DNA from: Streptomyces sp. XD-27
GTDB taxonomy: Bacteria > Actinomycetota > Actinomycetes > Streptomycetales > Streptomycetaceae
Assembly (NCBI RefSeq): GCF_030553055.1
Contig: NZ_CP130713.1
Coordinates: 2,356,001 to 2,420,000 of the forward strand
Length of the DNA stretch: 64,000 bases
Reading direction: 5' to 3'
Below the pieces are notes generated by a model. That model saw only the letters and a program-made list of their open reading frames with translations, was not told where the DNA came from and searched no databases. Shown here piece after piece: positions 28,358-36,678 of the stretch (position 1 is its first letter; every line of letters starts with the position of its first letter). The position numbers and the translations under genes are program-made.

Positions 28358-28396
28358 TCAGCGCGGCCCGCTAAGCAGAAGGCGTACGGCACGCAT
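28358..28396 (-). CDS. leuS leader peptide
   Basis: A 12-codon frame, MRAVRLLLSGPR then TGA, with three consecutive leucine codons (CTT CTG CTT at 28373-28381). It is followed by alternative hairpins and an intrinsic terminator before leuS. Ribosome stalling at the leucine codons when leucyl-tRNA is scarce would favour readthrough. The layout matches amino-acid attenuators known for biosynthetic genes in actinomycetes. Confidence 0.8.
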   Translation of the reverse strand: MRAVRLLLSGPR

Positions 28397-28458
28397 GGGG
28401 TCAGGTTACCGCAGCGCATGAAGCGGCGGCGTGCAACGGGGCATCTGTGGACAACGAG

Positions 28459-28489
28459 AAGCGGGCCGTCCGTCTCGGACGACCCGCTT
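28459..28489 (-). terminator. Terminator of the first tRNA-Ala gene
   Basis: AAGCGGG..GTCC and GGAC..CCCGCTT pair across a GTCTC loop with one G-T wobble. It lies 12 bases beyond the 3' end of the tRNA on the minus strand. Confidence 0.65.
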
Positions 28490-28500
28490 TCTGCTGGGAG

Positions 28501-28573
<73 letters not shown>

Positions 28574-28706
28574 AGGCTGTGCACCGTGCGTTTCCCCGGT
28601 TTTTCCCGGTTCCCCGCGGCGGCATCGCCTACATTACACGGACAGCCCCGCCTTCTGCCAAATCAGTTCCGCGGTGGCCGTCCGGCGCCGATCCGGGCGC
28701 CCGCGC

Positions 28707-28940
28707 TCAGGCTGTCGCGAAGGAGTAGAACCGTTTGAGCGTGCAGTGCTCGTCGAGCAGGCGGCCGTAGATCGGCTCGCCCTCCAGTTCGCGGTAGGTC
28801 TCGATCGGGTCGCCCTTTATGATCAGCGCCCGCGCGCACTCCGCGCACCAGTACTGGTACTCGGGGTTGACCGGCTCCATGTCCCGGACGATCGGCGTGC
28901 CGCTGCCGCACCAGTCGCACTTGCGGCTGTGTGCCCCCAT
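28707..28940 (-). CDS. Small zinc-ribbon-like protein
   Basis: A 77-residue protein starting MGAHSRKCDWCGSGTPIV. Two CxxC pairs (CDWC and CAEC) suggest a zinc ribbon. The rest is acidic and ends FYSFATA. There is no membrane segment. Similar small proteins are widespread in streptomycetes without assigned function. It lies between the two tRNA-Ala genes on the same strand. Confidence 0.8.
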   Translation of the reverse strand: MGAHSRKCDWCGSGTPIVRDMEPVNPEYQYWCAECARALIIKGDPIETYRELEGEPIYGRLLDEHCTLKRFYSFATA

Positions 28941-29094
28941 TACCGCGCTCCTGAGGTGGTCGTGGACTGGCGGAGACGATTCTGCCACGCGAGGCGGCAC
29001 AGGTCAGCGGGGACAGCCGGGCCTGACGGGGCACCAGCGGCCCGGTGCTCGGACCGAGTTGGCCAGGTCGGCGGCGCGCGCCGGGCAAACGCAG

Positions 29095-29128
29095 CGATCC
29101 CGTTCCCCTCGGAAGGGAAACGGGATCG
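29095..29128 (-). terminator. Terminator of the second tRNA-Ala gene
   Basis: CGATCCCGTTCCC pairs with GGGAAACGGGATCG (one bulged A). It begins 9 bases beyond the 3' end of the tRNA on the minus strand. Confidence 0.7.
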
Positions 29129-29137
29129 TCCGGGCTG

Positions 29138-29210
<73 letters not shown>

Positions 29211-29298
29211 GCTGTTCTCAGGTGGGCCGGGGGTTTTCCCCGCCTCGCTGCGAACAAGAAGAACCTTAGCCTGTGACCTGCCCGAATGGGAAATCGGC

Positions 29299-29913
29299 TC
29301 AGTCGTCGTCGCCGAGCACCGGCTCCGGGAGCGTCCCGGCGTTGTGCTCGAGCAGCCGCCAGCCGCGGGCGCCCTCGCCCAGCACCGACCAGCAGCAGTT
29401 GGACAGGCCGCCGAGCGCCTCCCAGGACCGGGACTCCAGCCCGAGCAGCCGCCCGATCGTGGTGCGGATCGTGCCGCCGTGGCTGACGACCACCAGCGTG
29501 CCGCCGCCCGGCAGCTTGTCGGCGTGTCCCAGCACGACCGGCGCCGCCCGGTCGGCGACCTCGGTCTCCAGCTCGCCGCCGCCGCGCCGCACCGGCTCAC
29601 CGCGCTTCCACGCGGCGTACTGCTCGCCGAACCGCTCGATGATCTCCTCGTGCGTGAGCCCCTGCCACTGGCCGGCGTAGGTCTCCCGCAGCCCCGCGTC
29701 GTGCGCGACCTCCAGCCCGGTCACCGCGGACAGCTCGGCGGCGGTCGTCGCGGCCCGCTTCAGGTCGGAGGCGACGATCGCGTCCGGCTTGAGCGCGGCC
29801 AGCAGCCGGGCGGCGCGGCGCGCCTGCGCCACGCCGGTCTCGGTCAGGGTGATGTCCGTGGAGCCCTGGAAGCGGCGCTCCACGTTCCAGGCGGTCTGGC
29901 CGTGCCGCCACAT
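29299..29913 (-). CDS. Histidine phosphatase family protein (phosphoglycerate mutase-like)
   Basis: At least 204 residues. The RHG motif is in MWRHGQTAWNVERRFQG, and the second catalytic histidine is in VVVSHGGTIRTTIG. Known relatives include 2,3-bisphosphoglycerate-type mutases and broad phosphatases; the substrate is unclear. The ATG at 29913 removes the first beta strand (residues RRIV) that the family has before RHG, and no ribosome binding site precedes it. A CTG at 29952 overlapping the rsfS stop would restore 13 residues, so the true start may be CTG. It is translationally close to rsfS. Confidence 0.9.
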   Translation of the reverse strand: MWRHGQTAWNVERRFQGSTDITLTETGVAQARRAARLLAALKPDAIVASDLKRAATTAAELSAVTGLEVAHDAGLRETYAGQWQGLTHEEIIERFGEQYAAWKRGEPVRRGGGELETEVADRAAPVVLGHADKLPGGGTLVVVSHGGTIRTTIGRLLGLESRSWEALGGLSNCCWSVLGEGARGWRLLEHNAGTLPEPVLGDDD

Positions 29914-29948
29914 GACGATGCGGCGGCCCCGGCCCGTCTTGGAGCCGT

Positions 29949-30374
29949 TCAGCTGAGTTCACCGTCCCCGGCGGCGGCCGCGTGCTCGGCGGCCTTGCCG
30001 CGGGTGGCGACGGCGTCGGCGGGCAGCTCCAGCTGCGGGCAGTCCTTCCACAGCCGCTCCAGCGCGTAGAACACGCGCTCCTCGCTGTGCTGGACGTGCA
30101 CCACGATGTCCACGTAGTCCAGCAGGACCCAGCGGGCCTCGCGGTCGCCCTCGCGGCGCACCGGCTTGGCGCCCAGCTCCTTGTTCAGCCGCTCCTCGAT
30201 CTCGTCGACGATCGACTTCACCTGGCGGTCGCTGGGCGCCGAGGCCAGCAGGAAGGCGTCGGTGATCGACAGCACGTCGCTGACGTCGTACGCGATGATG
30301 TCGTGCGCGAGCTTGTCCGCGGCCGCCTGGGCGGCGGCGTTGATGAGCTCGATGGAGCGGTCCGTGGCGGTCAC
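29949..30374 (-). CDS. rsfS: Ribosome silencing factor RsfS
   Basis: A 141-residue protein of the RsfS/Iojap family, which binds L14 on the large subunit and blocks subunit joining in stationary phase. It starts with GTG (MTATDRSIELINAAAQAAADKLAHD). Characteristic segments are DVSDVLSITDAFLLASAPSDRQVKSI and LLDYVDIVVHVQHSEERVFYALERLW. The family order nadD - regulator protein - rsfS - histidine phosphatase is retained here. Confidence 0.95.
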   Translation of the reverse strand: MTATDRSIELINAAAQAAADKLAHDIIAYDVSDVLSITDAFLLASAPSDRQVKSIVDEIEERLNKELGAKPVRREGDREARWVLLDYVDIVVHVQHSEERVFYALERLWKDCPQLELPADAVATRGKAAEHAAAAGDGELS

Positions 30375-30491
30375 AGGCGGAACTTTCCGGTCGGGGTCAG
30401 GATCGTCAGGGTCATCCGTGGTCCCCACACGGCAGCAGCCTGGGTCGGGGACGTGACACCTCAAGGGTCTCACGCCCCACCGACACCTCCG

Positions 30492-30570
30492 CCAGGAGTT
30501 TTGTCCCGGGGCCGTCACCAGGAGTTTCGTCCCGGAGCCGGCCACCGGGAGTTCCGCCCGGCCGGCCCGT
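30492..30570. repeat. Three imperfect 26-27 bp tandem repeats
   Basis: Units start at 30492, 30518 and 30545 and share CCAGGAGTTTYGTCCCGG with small changes. The last runs into the stop of the LytR_C-domain gene. They lie in the spacer before rsfS (30375-30569), which otherwise shows no gene. Confidence 0.75.
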
Positions 30571-32369
30571 CAGCCCACCGAGCCCTTGTAGTCCCGGCCC
30601 AGGACGACGGTCACGTCCGCGTTGAACGCGCCCTTGCCCTTGTGGACCGCGCTCGTCGGCAGCCCCAGCGTCTTGGCGACCTCCTCGGCCTGCTTCGCGT
30701 GCCGGTCGTCGGCGTAGGTCACCCGGGAGGTGGCCTGTGCGGTGTTCTCCGCGCTCGCGCCGACGACGGTGAAGCCGCCGTTCACCAGCGTGACCTGCGC
30801 GGCGCCCGCCGCGCTCTCCTTGCCGGAGGCGTTGCGGAGGCTGATCCGCGTCACCCCGCCCTGGTCGGTGTTCCGCACCGTGCCGCCGAGGATGTCCTTG
30901 ACCACACGCTCGGTGGCGCGCTCGCTGAGCGTGCCGTCCTGCTGCACGGGCAGCAGCGTGGTGTCGTACGCGCCGGTCTTGGCCTGTTCGGCGAGGTCGG
31001 CCAGCGACGAGCCGAGGTCCCGTTCGGTGAGCGAGGGGTCCGGGATCTGGACGAGGGCCTCGACGGTCTTGGTCGCGTCGTCCGCGTCGCTGGGCATCTT
31101 GTTCAGCACGGCCCGCATGACCTGGCCGAACCGGGCCAGTTGCTTGGCCTGGGCCTCGGCGGGCGCGCGGTAGGTGGCGTACGCCACGGCCGCCTGGCCG
31201 CTCAGGGTCTGCTCCTTGCCCTGCTTGACCAGCGTTTCCTCGCCCTTCTTCGCGGGCACGGCCACGTCGGTGTCGACGGTGACGCCGCCGACCAGCTCGA
31301 CCAGGTTCTCCAGATAGGGCGTGTCCAACCGCCAGGTGCCCTCGATCTTCGAGCCCAGCAGGGTGCCGAGCGCGTCGCGGGTGGCGTCCGAGCTCTCGCC
31401 CTCCACCAGCTTGCCGAGCGTGGTGGGGCCGCCTTCCTCGCTGGCGACGGCGAGCGCGTTGGGCAGCAGGACGGTGGTGCCCTTCTTGGTGGTCTCGTTG
31501 TCGACCAGCAGCGCCGTGGAGCTGTCGCCGCCGCGCGTCTCGCGCAGATGCACCACGATCACGTCGCGCTGCTGCGGGCCGCCGGGCCGCGCCTGCTCCT
31601 GCGTGCCGTCCGACATCCCGGGCAGCTTGCCGGCGTGCCAGAGATAGCCGACGCCGCCCGCGGCGGCGAGCACGAGCACCACGGTCAGCGCGATCAGGCG
31701 GTTGCGGGTCTTGCGGCGCCGCTCGTCGCGCCGCTCGGTGCGGGTCTCGGCGAACTTCAGCCAGTCGATGACGTCCTCGGAGTCCTCGTCGGGCTCCTCG
31801 ACGAAGGAGAACTGGTCCGTGCGGTACGGGCCGTCCTGCGGCTCCTCGCCGCGCTCCGGGCCGGGGCGGCGCGGCGGCCGCCCCGGTGCCGCCGGTTCCC
31901 GCTCACGCTGCGGGGGTACGAGCCGCTGCGCGCCGGGGACGCTGTGCTGCGCGCCGGGGTCGGCGTGCTGCGTCCCCGTGTCGTCGTACGTCGCGTAGTC
32001 CTGCTGCTGCGGTACGTGGCCGATCGGCTGCTGGGGTCGGGAGGACGGCGGCTGGAGGCCCGTCTGCTGCGCCTGCTGCTGGGCGGCGTACGGGTCGTAT
32101 CCGGGCTGCGTCCCCGCCTGCTGCCGGCCGTAGAAGCCGTACCCCGTGTCCTGCTGCCGGCCGTACGGGTCGTACGGCTGCGGCTGCGGCGGCTGCTGCT
32201 GCGGGGGCGCCTGCTGCCCGTACGGGTCGTAGGAGTAGCCGTACTCGTCCTGCTGCGCCGGCTGCTGCGGCTGCTGGTACACCGGGCGGCCGTAGGCGTC
32301 GTAGCCGTAGACCTGCGGCTGCTGCGGGTCGTACGGATCCCGGGCGTACGGGTCCTGTCCGTCGTTCAC
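30570..32369 (-). CDS. LytR-CpsA-Psr-related membrane protein with LytR_C domain
   Basis: A 599-residue protein with a GTG start. The first 190 residues are a low-complexity, Pro/Gln/Tyr-rich cytoplasmic region with repeated YDPYG. A membrane helix lies at about 226-246. An extracellular LCP-like domain follows (VIVVHLRETRGGDSSTALLVD, later RFGQVMRAVLNKM), and a C-terminal LytR_C domain (about 500-599, ending VTVVLGRDYKGSVG). LCP enzymes attach polymers to peptidoglycan. The LCP core looks divergent, so enzymatic activity is uncertain. It is between nadD and rsfS, 9 bases from nadD. Confidence 0.87.
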   Translation of the reverse strand: MNDGQDPYARDPYDPQQPQVYGYDAYGRPVYQQPQQPAQQDEYGYSYDPYGQQAPPQQQPPQPQPYDPYGRQQDTGYGFYGRQQAGTQPGYDPYAAQQQAQQTGLQPPSSRPQQPIGHVPQQQDYATYDDTGTQHADPGAQHSVPGAQRLVPPQREREPAAPGRPPRRPGPERGEEPQDGPYRTDQFSFVEEPDEDSEDVIDWLKFAETRTERRDERRRKTRNRLIALTVVLVLAAAGGVGYLWHAGKLPGMSDGTQEQARPGGPQQRDVIVVHLRETRGGDSSTALLVDNETTKKGTTVLLPNALAVASEEGGPTTLGKLVEGESSDATRDALGTLLGSKIEGTWRLDTPYLENLVELVGGVTVDTDVAVPAKKGEETLVKQGKEQTLSGQAAVAYATYRAPAEAQAKQLARFGQVMRAVLNKMPSDADDATKTVEALVQIPDPSLTERDLGSSLADLAEQAKTGAYDTTLLPVQQDGTLSERATERVVKDILGGTVRNTDQGGVTRISLRNASGKESAAGAAQVTLVNGGFTVVGASAENTAQATSRVTYADDRHAKQAEEVAKTLGLPTSAVHKGKGAFNADVTVVLGRDYKGSVG

Positions 32370-32378
32370 GCGTACCCC

Positions 32379-32990
32379 TTAGCAGTCGTGCCGGTACAGG
32401 TCGCGCTTGTCGATGTAGCGCACGACGCCGTCCGGCACCAGATACCAGACGGGCTCGCCCGCCGCGACCCGCGCCCGGCAGTCCGACGAGGAGATCGCCA
32501 GTGCCGGTACCTCCACCAGGGAGACCCCTCCCTCGGGGAAACCGGGGTCCGCCAGTATGTGGCCGGGTCTGGTCACGCCGATGAAGTGGGCGAGGGAGAA
32601 CAGCTCCTCGGTGTCCCGCCAGGTGAGGATCTGGCTGAGGGCGTCGGCGCCGGTGATGAAGAACAGCTCCGTGTCGGCGTTGAGCGCGCGCAGCTCGCGC
32701 AGCGTATCGGTGGTGTACGTGGGACCACCGCGGTCGATGTCGATGCGGCTGACCGAGAACTGGGGGTTGGAGGCGGTGGCGATGACCGTCATCAGGTAGC
32801 GGTCCTCCGCCGCGGACACCTTCCTGTGGCTCTTCTGCCACGGCTGCCCGGTCGGTACGAACACCACCTCGTCCAGGTGGAACTGCGCGGCCACCTCGCT
32901 GGCGGCGACCAGGTGACCGTGGTGGATCGGGTCGAAGGTCCCGCCCATCACGCCAAGCCGCCGCTTCGCGGACGGTTTCTGCTCTCCCAT
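32379..32990 (-). CDS. nadD: Nicotinate-nucleotide adenylyltransferase
   Basis: A 203-residue enzyme of NAD synthesis that adenylates nicotinate mononucleotide. The nucleotidyltransferase motif [12 protein letters not shown] is at residues 16-27, and the second motif is [10 protein letters not shown] near residue 170. The ATG at 32990 fits the family. It is cytosolic and is followed by the LytR_C-domain gene and rsfS. Confidence 0.96.
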   Translation of the reverse strand: MGEQKPSAKRRLGVMGGTFDPIHHGHLVAASEVAAQFHLDEVVFVPTGQPWQKSHRKVSAAEDRYLMTVIATASNPQFSVSRIDIDRGGPTYTTDTLRELRALNADTELFFITGADALSQILTWRDTEELFSLAHFIGVTRPGHILADPGFPEGGVSLVEVPALAISSSDCRARVAAGEPVWYLVPDGVVRYIDKRDLYRHDC

Positions 32991-33058
32991 GCGTGCAGAC
33001 CCTACTGCGCCGGGTCGAACACCGGGGCCGTAGGTATGCCCGACGTGCCCGTCGGGGG

Positions 33059-33223
33059 TCAGCGGTCGCGGTTGAAGCGCGTGGTGACCCACAGCAGCAG
33101 CAGGAGGATGAAGAGGGCCGCGCCGCCGGTCATGTACGGGCTGATGCTGTCGTGGTTGCCGCCGTGCTCGCCGCCCTCGGAGGCGAGCGTGGCCAGGGTG
33201 TGCGCGGTGCTGTAAGCGGTCAT
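33059..33223 (-). CDS. Small single-pass membrane protein (54 aa)
   Basis: This short frame starts [20 protein letters not shown], has a helix [18 protein letters not shown] at about residues 32-49, and ends in a basic RDR. The His/Gly-rich N-terminus (GGEHGGNHD) could bind metal. It lies directly upstream of nadD on the same strand. Function unknown. The codon bias and clean membrane helix support a real gene. Confidence 0.7.
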   Translation of the reverse strand: MTAYSTAHTLATLASEGGEHGGNHDSISPYMTGGAALFILLLLLWVTTRFNRDR

Positions 33224-33313
33224 CGTCGCCAGGACCTATCCGGGATGTGAGCGGGCGATTCGTCAGCGACATCGTATGCGGGGTGATCCCCGGCGCGCCG
33301 CCGGGGCGCGGTT

Positions 33314-33348
33314 CGAACCGGGTGCGGCCGCGGTCCGGACCCGGTTCG
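33314..33348. terminator. Hairpin between two small membrane protein genes
   Basis: CGAACCGGGT (33314-33323) pairs perfectly with ACCCGGTTCG (33339-33348). It lies downstream of the 48-residue gene on the minus strand and could terminate it. Confidence 0.55.
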
Positions 33349-33377
33349 GGCGGCGTTCGACGCCGGTACGGGCCGCG

Positions 33378-33524
33378 TCAGTCCTGTCCGCCGTAGCCGC
33401 GCAGCAGGAACCAGGCAAGCAGTACGGCTCCGACGACGCCGACGACGATGATGGTGCGCAGCAGTACGCCCGGTCCGTCGTTCTTGGCGTTGGCGGCGAG
33501 CAGTTCGGTGGTCAGGCCAGTCAT
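33378..33524 (-). CDS. Small single-pass membrane protein (48 aa)
   Basis: This peptide starts MTGLTTELLAANAKNDGPG, with a membrane helix TIIVVGVVGAVLLAWFLL at about 24-41 and an RGYGGQD tail. An in-frame ATG at 33533 would add MPH; GGTGGAG is close before it. It is divergent from the M48 protease gene. Function unknown. Confidence 0.65.
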   Translation of the reverse strand: MTGLTTELLAANAKNDGPGVLLRTIIVVGVVGAVLLAWFLLRGYGGQD

Positions 33525-33621
33525 ATGGGGCATGTCTCCACCGTAGCCACCCCGATCCGAGGACCTAGGCTGGGGCTGTGCGGGGGACGGGCCACGACCA
33601 GCAGCCCACAAGGGGGTCTCG

Positions 33622-34785
33622 ATGAGTGACAGCACGACACCGGGTGGCGGGAAGGTGCCGGGCCGGTCGCGGCGCCGGTTCCCCGGTATCTCGTCGCGCG
33701 CGTACGAACACCCGGCGGATCGCTCGGCGTTGGTGGCGCTGCGCAAGCTGAGCGGGTTCGACACCGTCTTCAAGGCGCTCAGCGGGCTGCTGCCCGAGCG
33801 CAGTCTGCGGCTGCTGTACCTGTCGGACTCGGTGCGGGTGAGCGACCGGCAGTTCGCGCATCTGCACGAGATGCTGCGGGACGCCTGCTACATCCTGGAC
33901 CTGGAGCGGGTCCCTGCGATGTACGTCACCCAGGACCCGCAGCCGACCGCGATGTGCGTCGGCCTGGACGAGCCGATCATCGTGCTGTCCACGGGGCTCG
34001 TCGAGCTGCTGGACGAGGAGGAGATGCGCGCGGTGATCGGCCATGAGGTCGGCCACGCGCTGTCCGGGCACTCCGTCTACCGCACGGTGCTGCTGTTCCT
34101 GACCAACTTCGCGCTGAAGGTCGCCTGGATCCCGCTGGGCAACGTCGCGGTGATGGCGATCGTGACGACGCTGCGCGAGTGGTTCCGCAAGTCGGAGCTG
34201 TCCGCCGACCGGGCCGGGCTGCTGGTCGGGCAGGACCTCCAGGCGTCGATGCGCGGCCTGATGAAGCTGGCGGGCGGCCACCATCTGCACGAGATGAACG
34301 TGGACGCGTTCCTGGAGCAGGCCGACGAGTACGAGCGCGCCGGGGACCTGCGGGACTCCGTCTTGAAGATCATGAACGTGCTGCCGCGCAGCCACCCGTT
34401 CACCACGGTGCGCGCCGCCGAGCTGCGGAAATGGGCGGCCGGGCGCGACTACCAACGGATCATGGACGGCCACTATCCGCGGCGCGCGGACGACCCGGAC
34501 ACCTCGGTGTCGGAGTCGTTCAAGGAGTCCGCGTCGCACTACGCCACGACGGTGCGCGGCAGCAAGGACCCGCTGATGGCGTTCGTACGGGATGTCGCGG
34601 GCGGGGCGGGGGACCTGGGCGGCCGGCTGCGGGACAGGTTCACCGGAGGCGGGCGCGGCACGAATCCGCCGGGGGCGGGCCCCCGGCCCGGGGAGACCTC
34701 GTCCACGGGCACGCCGCCCGAGGATGCCCCGAGCGACGGCACCACCGACGACACCCCGCCCAAGGGCGGCACCGAGGCGCCCTGA
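33622..34785 (+). CDS. M48 family metallopeptidase
   Basis: A 387-residue protein with the zinc protease motif HEVGH at 141-145 and a third-ligand region SELSADRAGLL about 50 residues later. A hydrophobic stretch after the motif (TVLLFLTNFALKVAWIPLGNVAVMAIV) may anchor it in the membrane, as in HtpX. The last 70 residues are a Gly/Pro/Thr-rich tail. Relatives handle misfolded membrane proteins. It is monocistronic, between a small membrane protein gene and a convergent gene. Confidence 0.9.
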   Translation: MSDSTTPGGGKVPGRSRRRFPGISSRAYEHPADRSALVALRKLSGFDTVFKALSGLLPERSLRLLYLSDSVRVSDRQFAHLHEMLRDACYILDLERVPAMYVTQDPQPTAMCVGLDEPIIVLSTGLVELLDEEEMRAVIGHEVGHALSGHSVYRTVLLFLTNFALKVAWIPLGNVAVMAIVTTLREWFRKSELSADRAGLLVGQDLQASMRGLMKLAGGHHLHEMNVDAFLEQADEYERAGDLRDSVLKIMNVLPRSHPFTTVRAAELRKWAAGRDYQRIMDGHYPRRADDPDTSVSESFKESASHYATTVRGSKDPLMAFVRDVAGGAGDLGGRLRDRFTGGGRGTNPPGAGPRPGETSSTGTPPEDAPSDGTTDDTPPKGGTEAP

Positions 34786-34836
34786 GGCGCTGACTCGGCC
34801 CTGAGCGCCGGTTCGCGGCCGAGCCGCCTACGCGGC

Positions 34837-35922
34837 CTATTCGGCCTTTTCGGACGGGCTCGGCTGGGCGTCCGGGGCCAGTACGCCGCAGACCGCGGCG
34901 GTCCGCGGGCCGGAGGCGTACGGGTCGGTGGCCGCCGGGCCGTCGCCCTTCACGCTCTGCCCCGCCAGCAGCGGCCGCAGGTAGCCGGCCGCGTCGGCCG
35001 CGCACGCCTGCGGACCGGCCCGCACGGCGCTGTCCACCAGCGCCACGCGGTGATTGCGCAGGTCGTCGCGGTCGAGGTGGAAGCGCACCTCGCGCCGGAC
35101 GGTGAACAGCGAGGTCTCGTCCGCGCCCTTCTCACCGGCCGCCCGCACCGCGTACACGTACGTGTGGTCGGCGGTGACCTCCAGCGTGCCGGAGGTGCGC
35201 TCCACGACGTCGAGCGTGCCGCGCACCCGTACCGGTTCGTCGACGAGCGCGACCCGAGCGGGGTCGAAGCGGACCAGCCAGCCGGTGGCCAGGTGCCGGC
35301 CGTCCGGGGCCGGGCGGCCGAGGCTGCGGTCGAACTGGTCGAACTGCCCCGGGTCGAGCAGCAGCCGAACCCGCCTGGTGTCGTCACCGGTCAGCACCGC
35401 GCGGTCGATGCCCGAGGCGACGAGATAGTCCTTCGCGGTGGTGAGCGCGGACATCACCTGGCTCTCGGAGAAGTTCTCGGTGCGCCGGGCGTCGGGCAGG
35501 GTGACGCCGTCGCCGCCGGTGCCGTACGCCGCCGCCGGGCTGTGCCGCAAGAGGTCCGCGGCCTGCCCGCCCGGAACCGGGCCGGTCGGGGCGAGCGGGA
35601 CCACCGTGCTGCGCAGCGGCTCGGCGACGGGCTGCGGGGGCTGCTGGTACGGGTGCTGGATGCCCATGTAGACGGCGGCCGCGAAGGCGAAGGCGATCAG
35701 CGCGACGAGGACGACAGCCTGCCGGGAGGGGCTGCTGCGCGACCAGGCGTGGCGGCTGCGGACCGCGGGCGCGTGGTCCCCCATCCGCTCCTGCGCCGAG
35801 AACTCCTGGAGGCGGGCAGCCCGCACGAACGATTCGTCGAAGACGACGGATCGGAGCTCGTCGTCACCACCTCCCGGGACGCCCTCCGGGGTCCCCTCGG
35901 GTGGGTCTCCAGGCCGGGCCAT
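34837..35922 (-). CDS. Membrane protein with FDExFVRxA motif
   Basis: A 361-residue protein. A cytoplasmic N-terminus carries VVFDESFVRAARLQEFSAQERM (about 26-47 as a block), a membrane helix follows at about 69-88, and then an extracytoplasmic domain of about 250 residues ends with paired cysteines in ACAADAAGY and AAVCGVL. The upstream neighbour on the same strand shares the cytoplasmic motif. Function unknown; conserved in streptomycetes at this locus as far as I recall. Confidence 0.82.
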   Translation of the reverse strand: MARPGDPPEGTPEGVPGGGDDELRSVVFDESFVRAARLQEFSAQERMGDHAPAVRSRHAWSRSSPSRQAVVLVALIAFAFAAAVYMGIQHPYQQPPQPVAEPLRSTVVPLAPTGPVPGGQAADLLRHSPAAAYGTGGDGVTLPDARRTENFSESQVMSALTTAKDYLVASGIDRAVLTGDDTRRVRLLLDPGQFDQFDRSLGRPAPDGRHLATGWLVRFDPARVALVDEPVRVRGTLDVVERTSGTLEVTADHTYVYAVRAAGEKGADETSLFTVRREVRFHLDRDDLRNHRVALVDSAVRAGPQACAADAAGYLRPLLAGQSVKGDGPAATDPYASGPRTAAVCGVLAPDAQPSPSEKAE

Positions 35923-36004
35923 ACCTCAAGGGTAGGTCGGGAAGGGCATCGGTAAACGCGGAGATGCGCGACGGATGCCGACGGTCCGGGAGGTGTTCAC
36001 GGGG

Positions 36005-36619
36005 TTACGGGGCGCCGGAGGCGGCCGTGGCGCGGGAGGCCGCCGGGGAACCGGCCGGGGCGGCGGGCAGGGGGCTCTCGCGGTCCCCGTCGCGGCCGCT
36101 GTCCACGCCGGTGGTCGCGGGCGGCGGGGCGGGGTCCTGGCGGCCGCCGGAGGCACCGCGGTAGACCGCGGTGAAGGCGAGCGCCACCACGCCTATGCCC
36201 ATCAGGACGGCGAGCAGCCAGGCGACCGGGCGGTGCCAGCGGACGTGGCCCCGGTAGGGGCGCCCGGCGCTGCCGTAGCGGCCGTAGGGGCCGAAGTCGT
36301 GGTCCCGGGCGAGGCCGAACCGCTCGTCCACGTCGCGGTCGTCCTCCGGGTCGTACCCGAACTCGCCGTCCGGGCCGTACCCGTCGTCGTAGAACTCGTC
36401 CTCGGCGGCGCCGTGGCGCCGACGCGATGCCTCCGCGTCGGCGCGCGCCTGGGCGGCGGCCAGCATCCGCTCGGTGGCGGTCGGCTCGTGGATCTCGGCC
36501 GACCGCACGAACTCCTCGTCGAACACCACGGCGGCGAAGGCGTCCTCCGCGTCCCCGTGGCTGCGCTCGTCGGGCTCGTCGCCGTCCGGGAACGGCCTGC
36601 CCCCCACGTCGTCCGGCAC
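36005..36619 (-). CDS. Membrane protein with FDExFVRxA motif, shorter paralogue
   Basis: A 204-residue protein from a GTG at 36619 (MPDDVGGRPFPDG). The N-terminal cytoplasmic part contains VVFDEEFVRSAEIHEPTATERM at about 31-52, nearly the same block as in the next gene. Then come an Asp/Glu/Tyr-rich stretch, a membrane helix near 130-150 (WLLAVLMGIGVVALAFTAVY) and a short Pro/Ala-rich outer tail. No ribosome binding site is strong; no ATG is available in frame. Function unknown. Confidence 0.8.
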   Translation of the reverse strand: MPDDVGGRPFPDGDEPDERSHGDAEDAFAAVVFDEEFVRSAEIHEPTATERMLAAAQARADAEASRRRHGAAEDEFYDDGYGPDGEFGYDPEDDRDVDERFGLARDHDFGPYGRYGSAGRPYRGHVRWHRPVAWLLAVLMGIGVVALAFTAVYRGASGGRQDPAPPPATTGVDSGRDGDRESPLPAAPAGSPAASRATAASGAP

Positions 36620-36678
36620 CCCATCAGCGTAGACCGGAGCGGTGGATTTGGGCAGGGCGGAAGGGAACCCGGCGGCCG

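Noticed and set aside
28246..28440. T-box riboswitch before leuS
   Set aside because: No specifier-loop architecture or T-box consensus was seen; the leader peptide with LLL and a simple terminator explains the region better.
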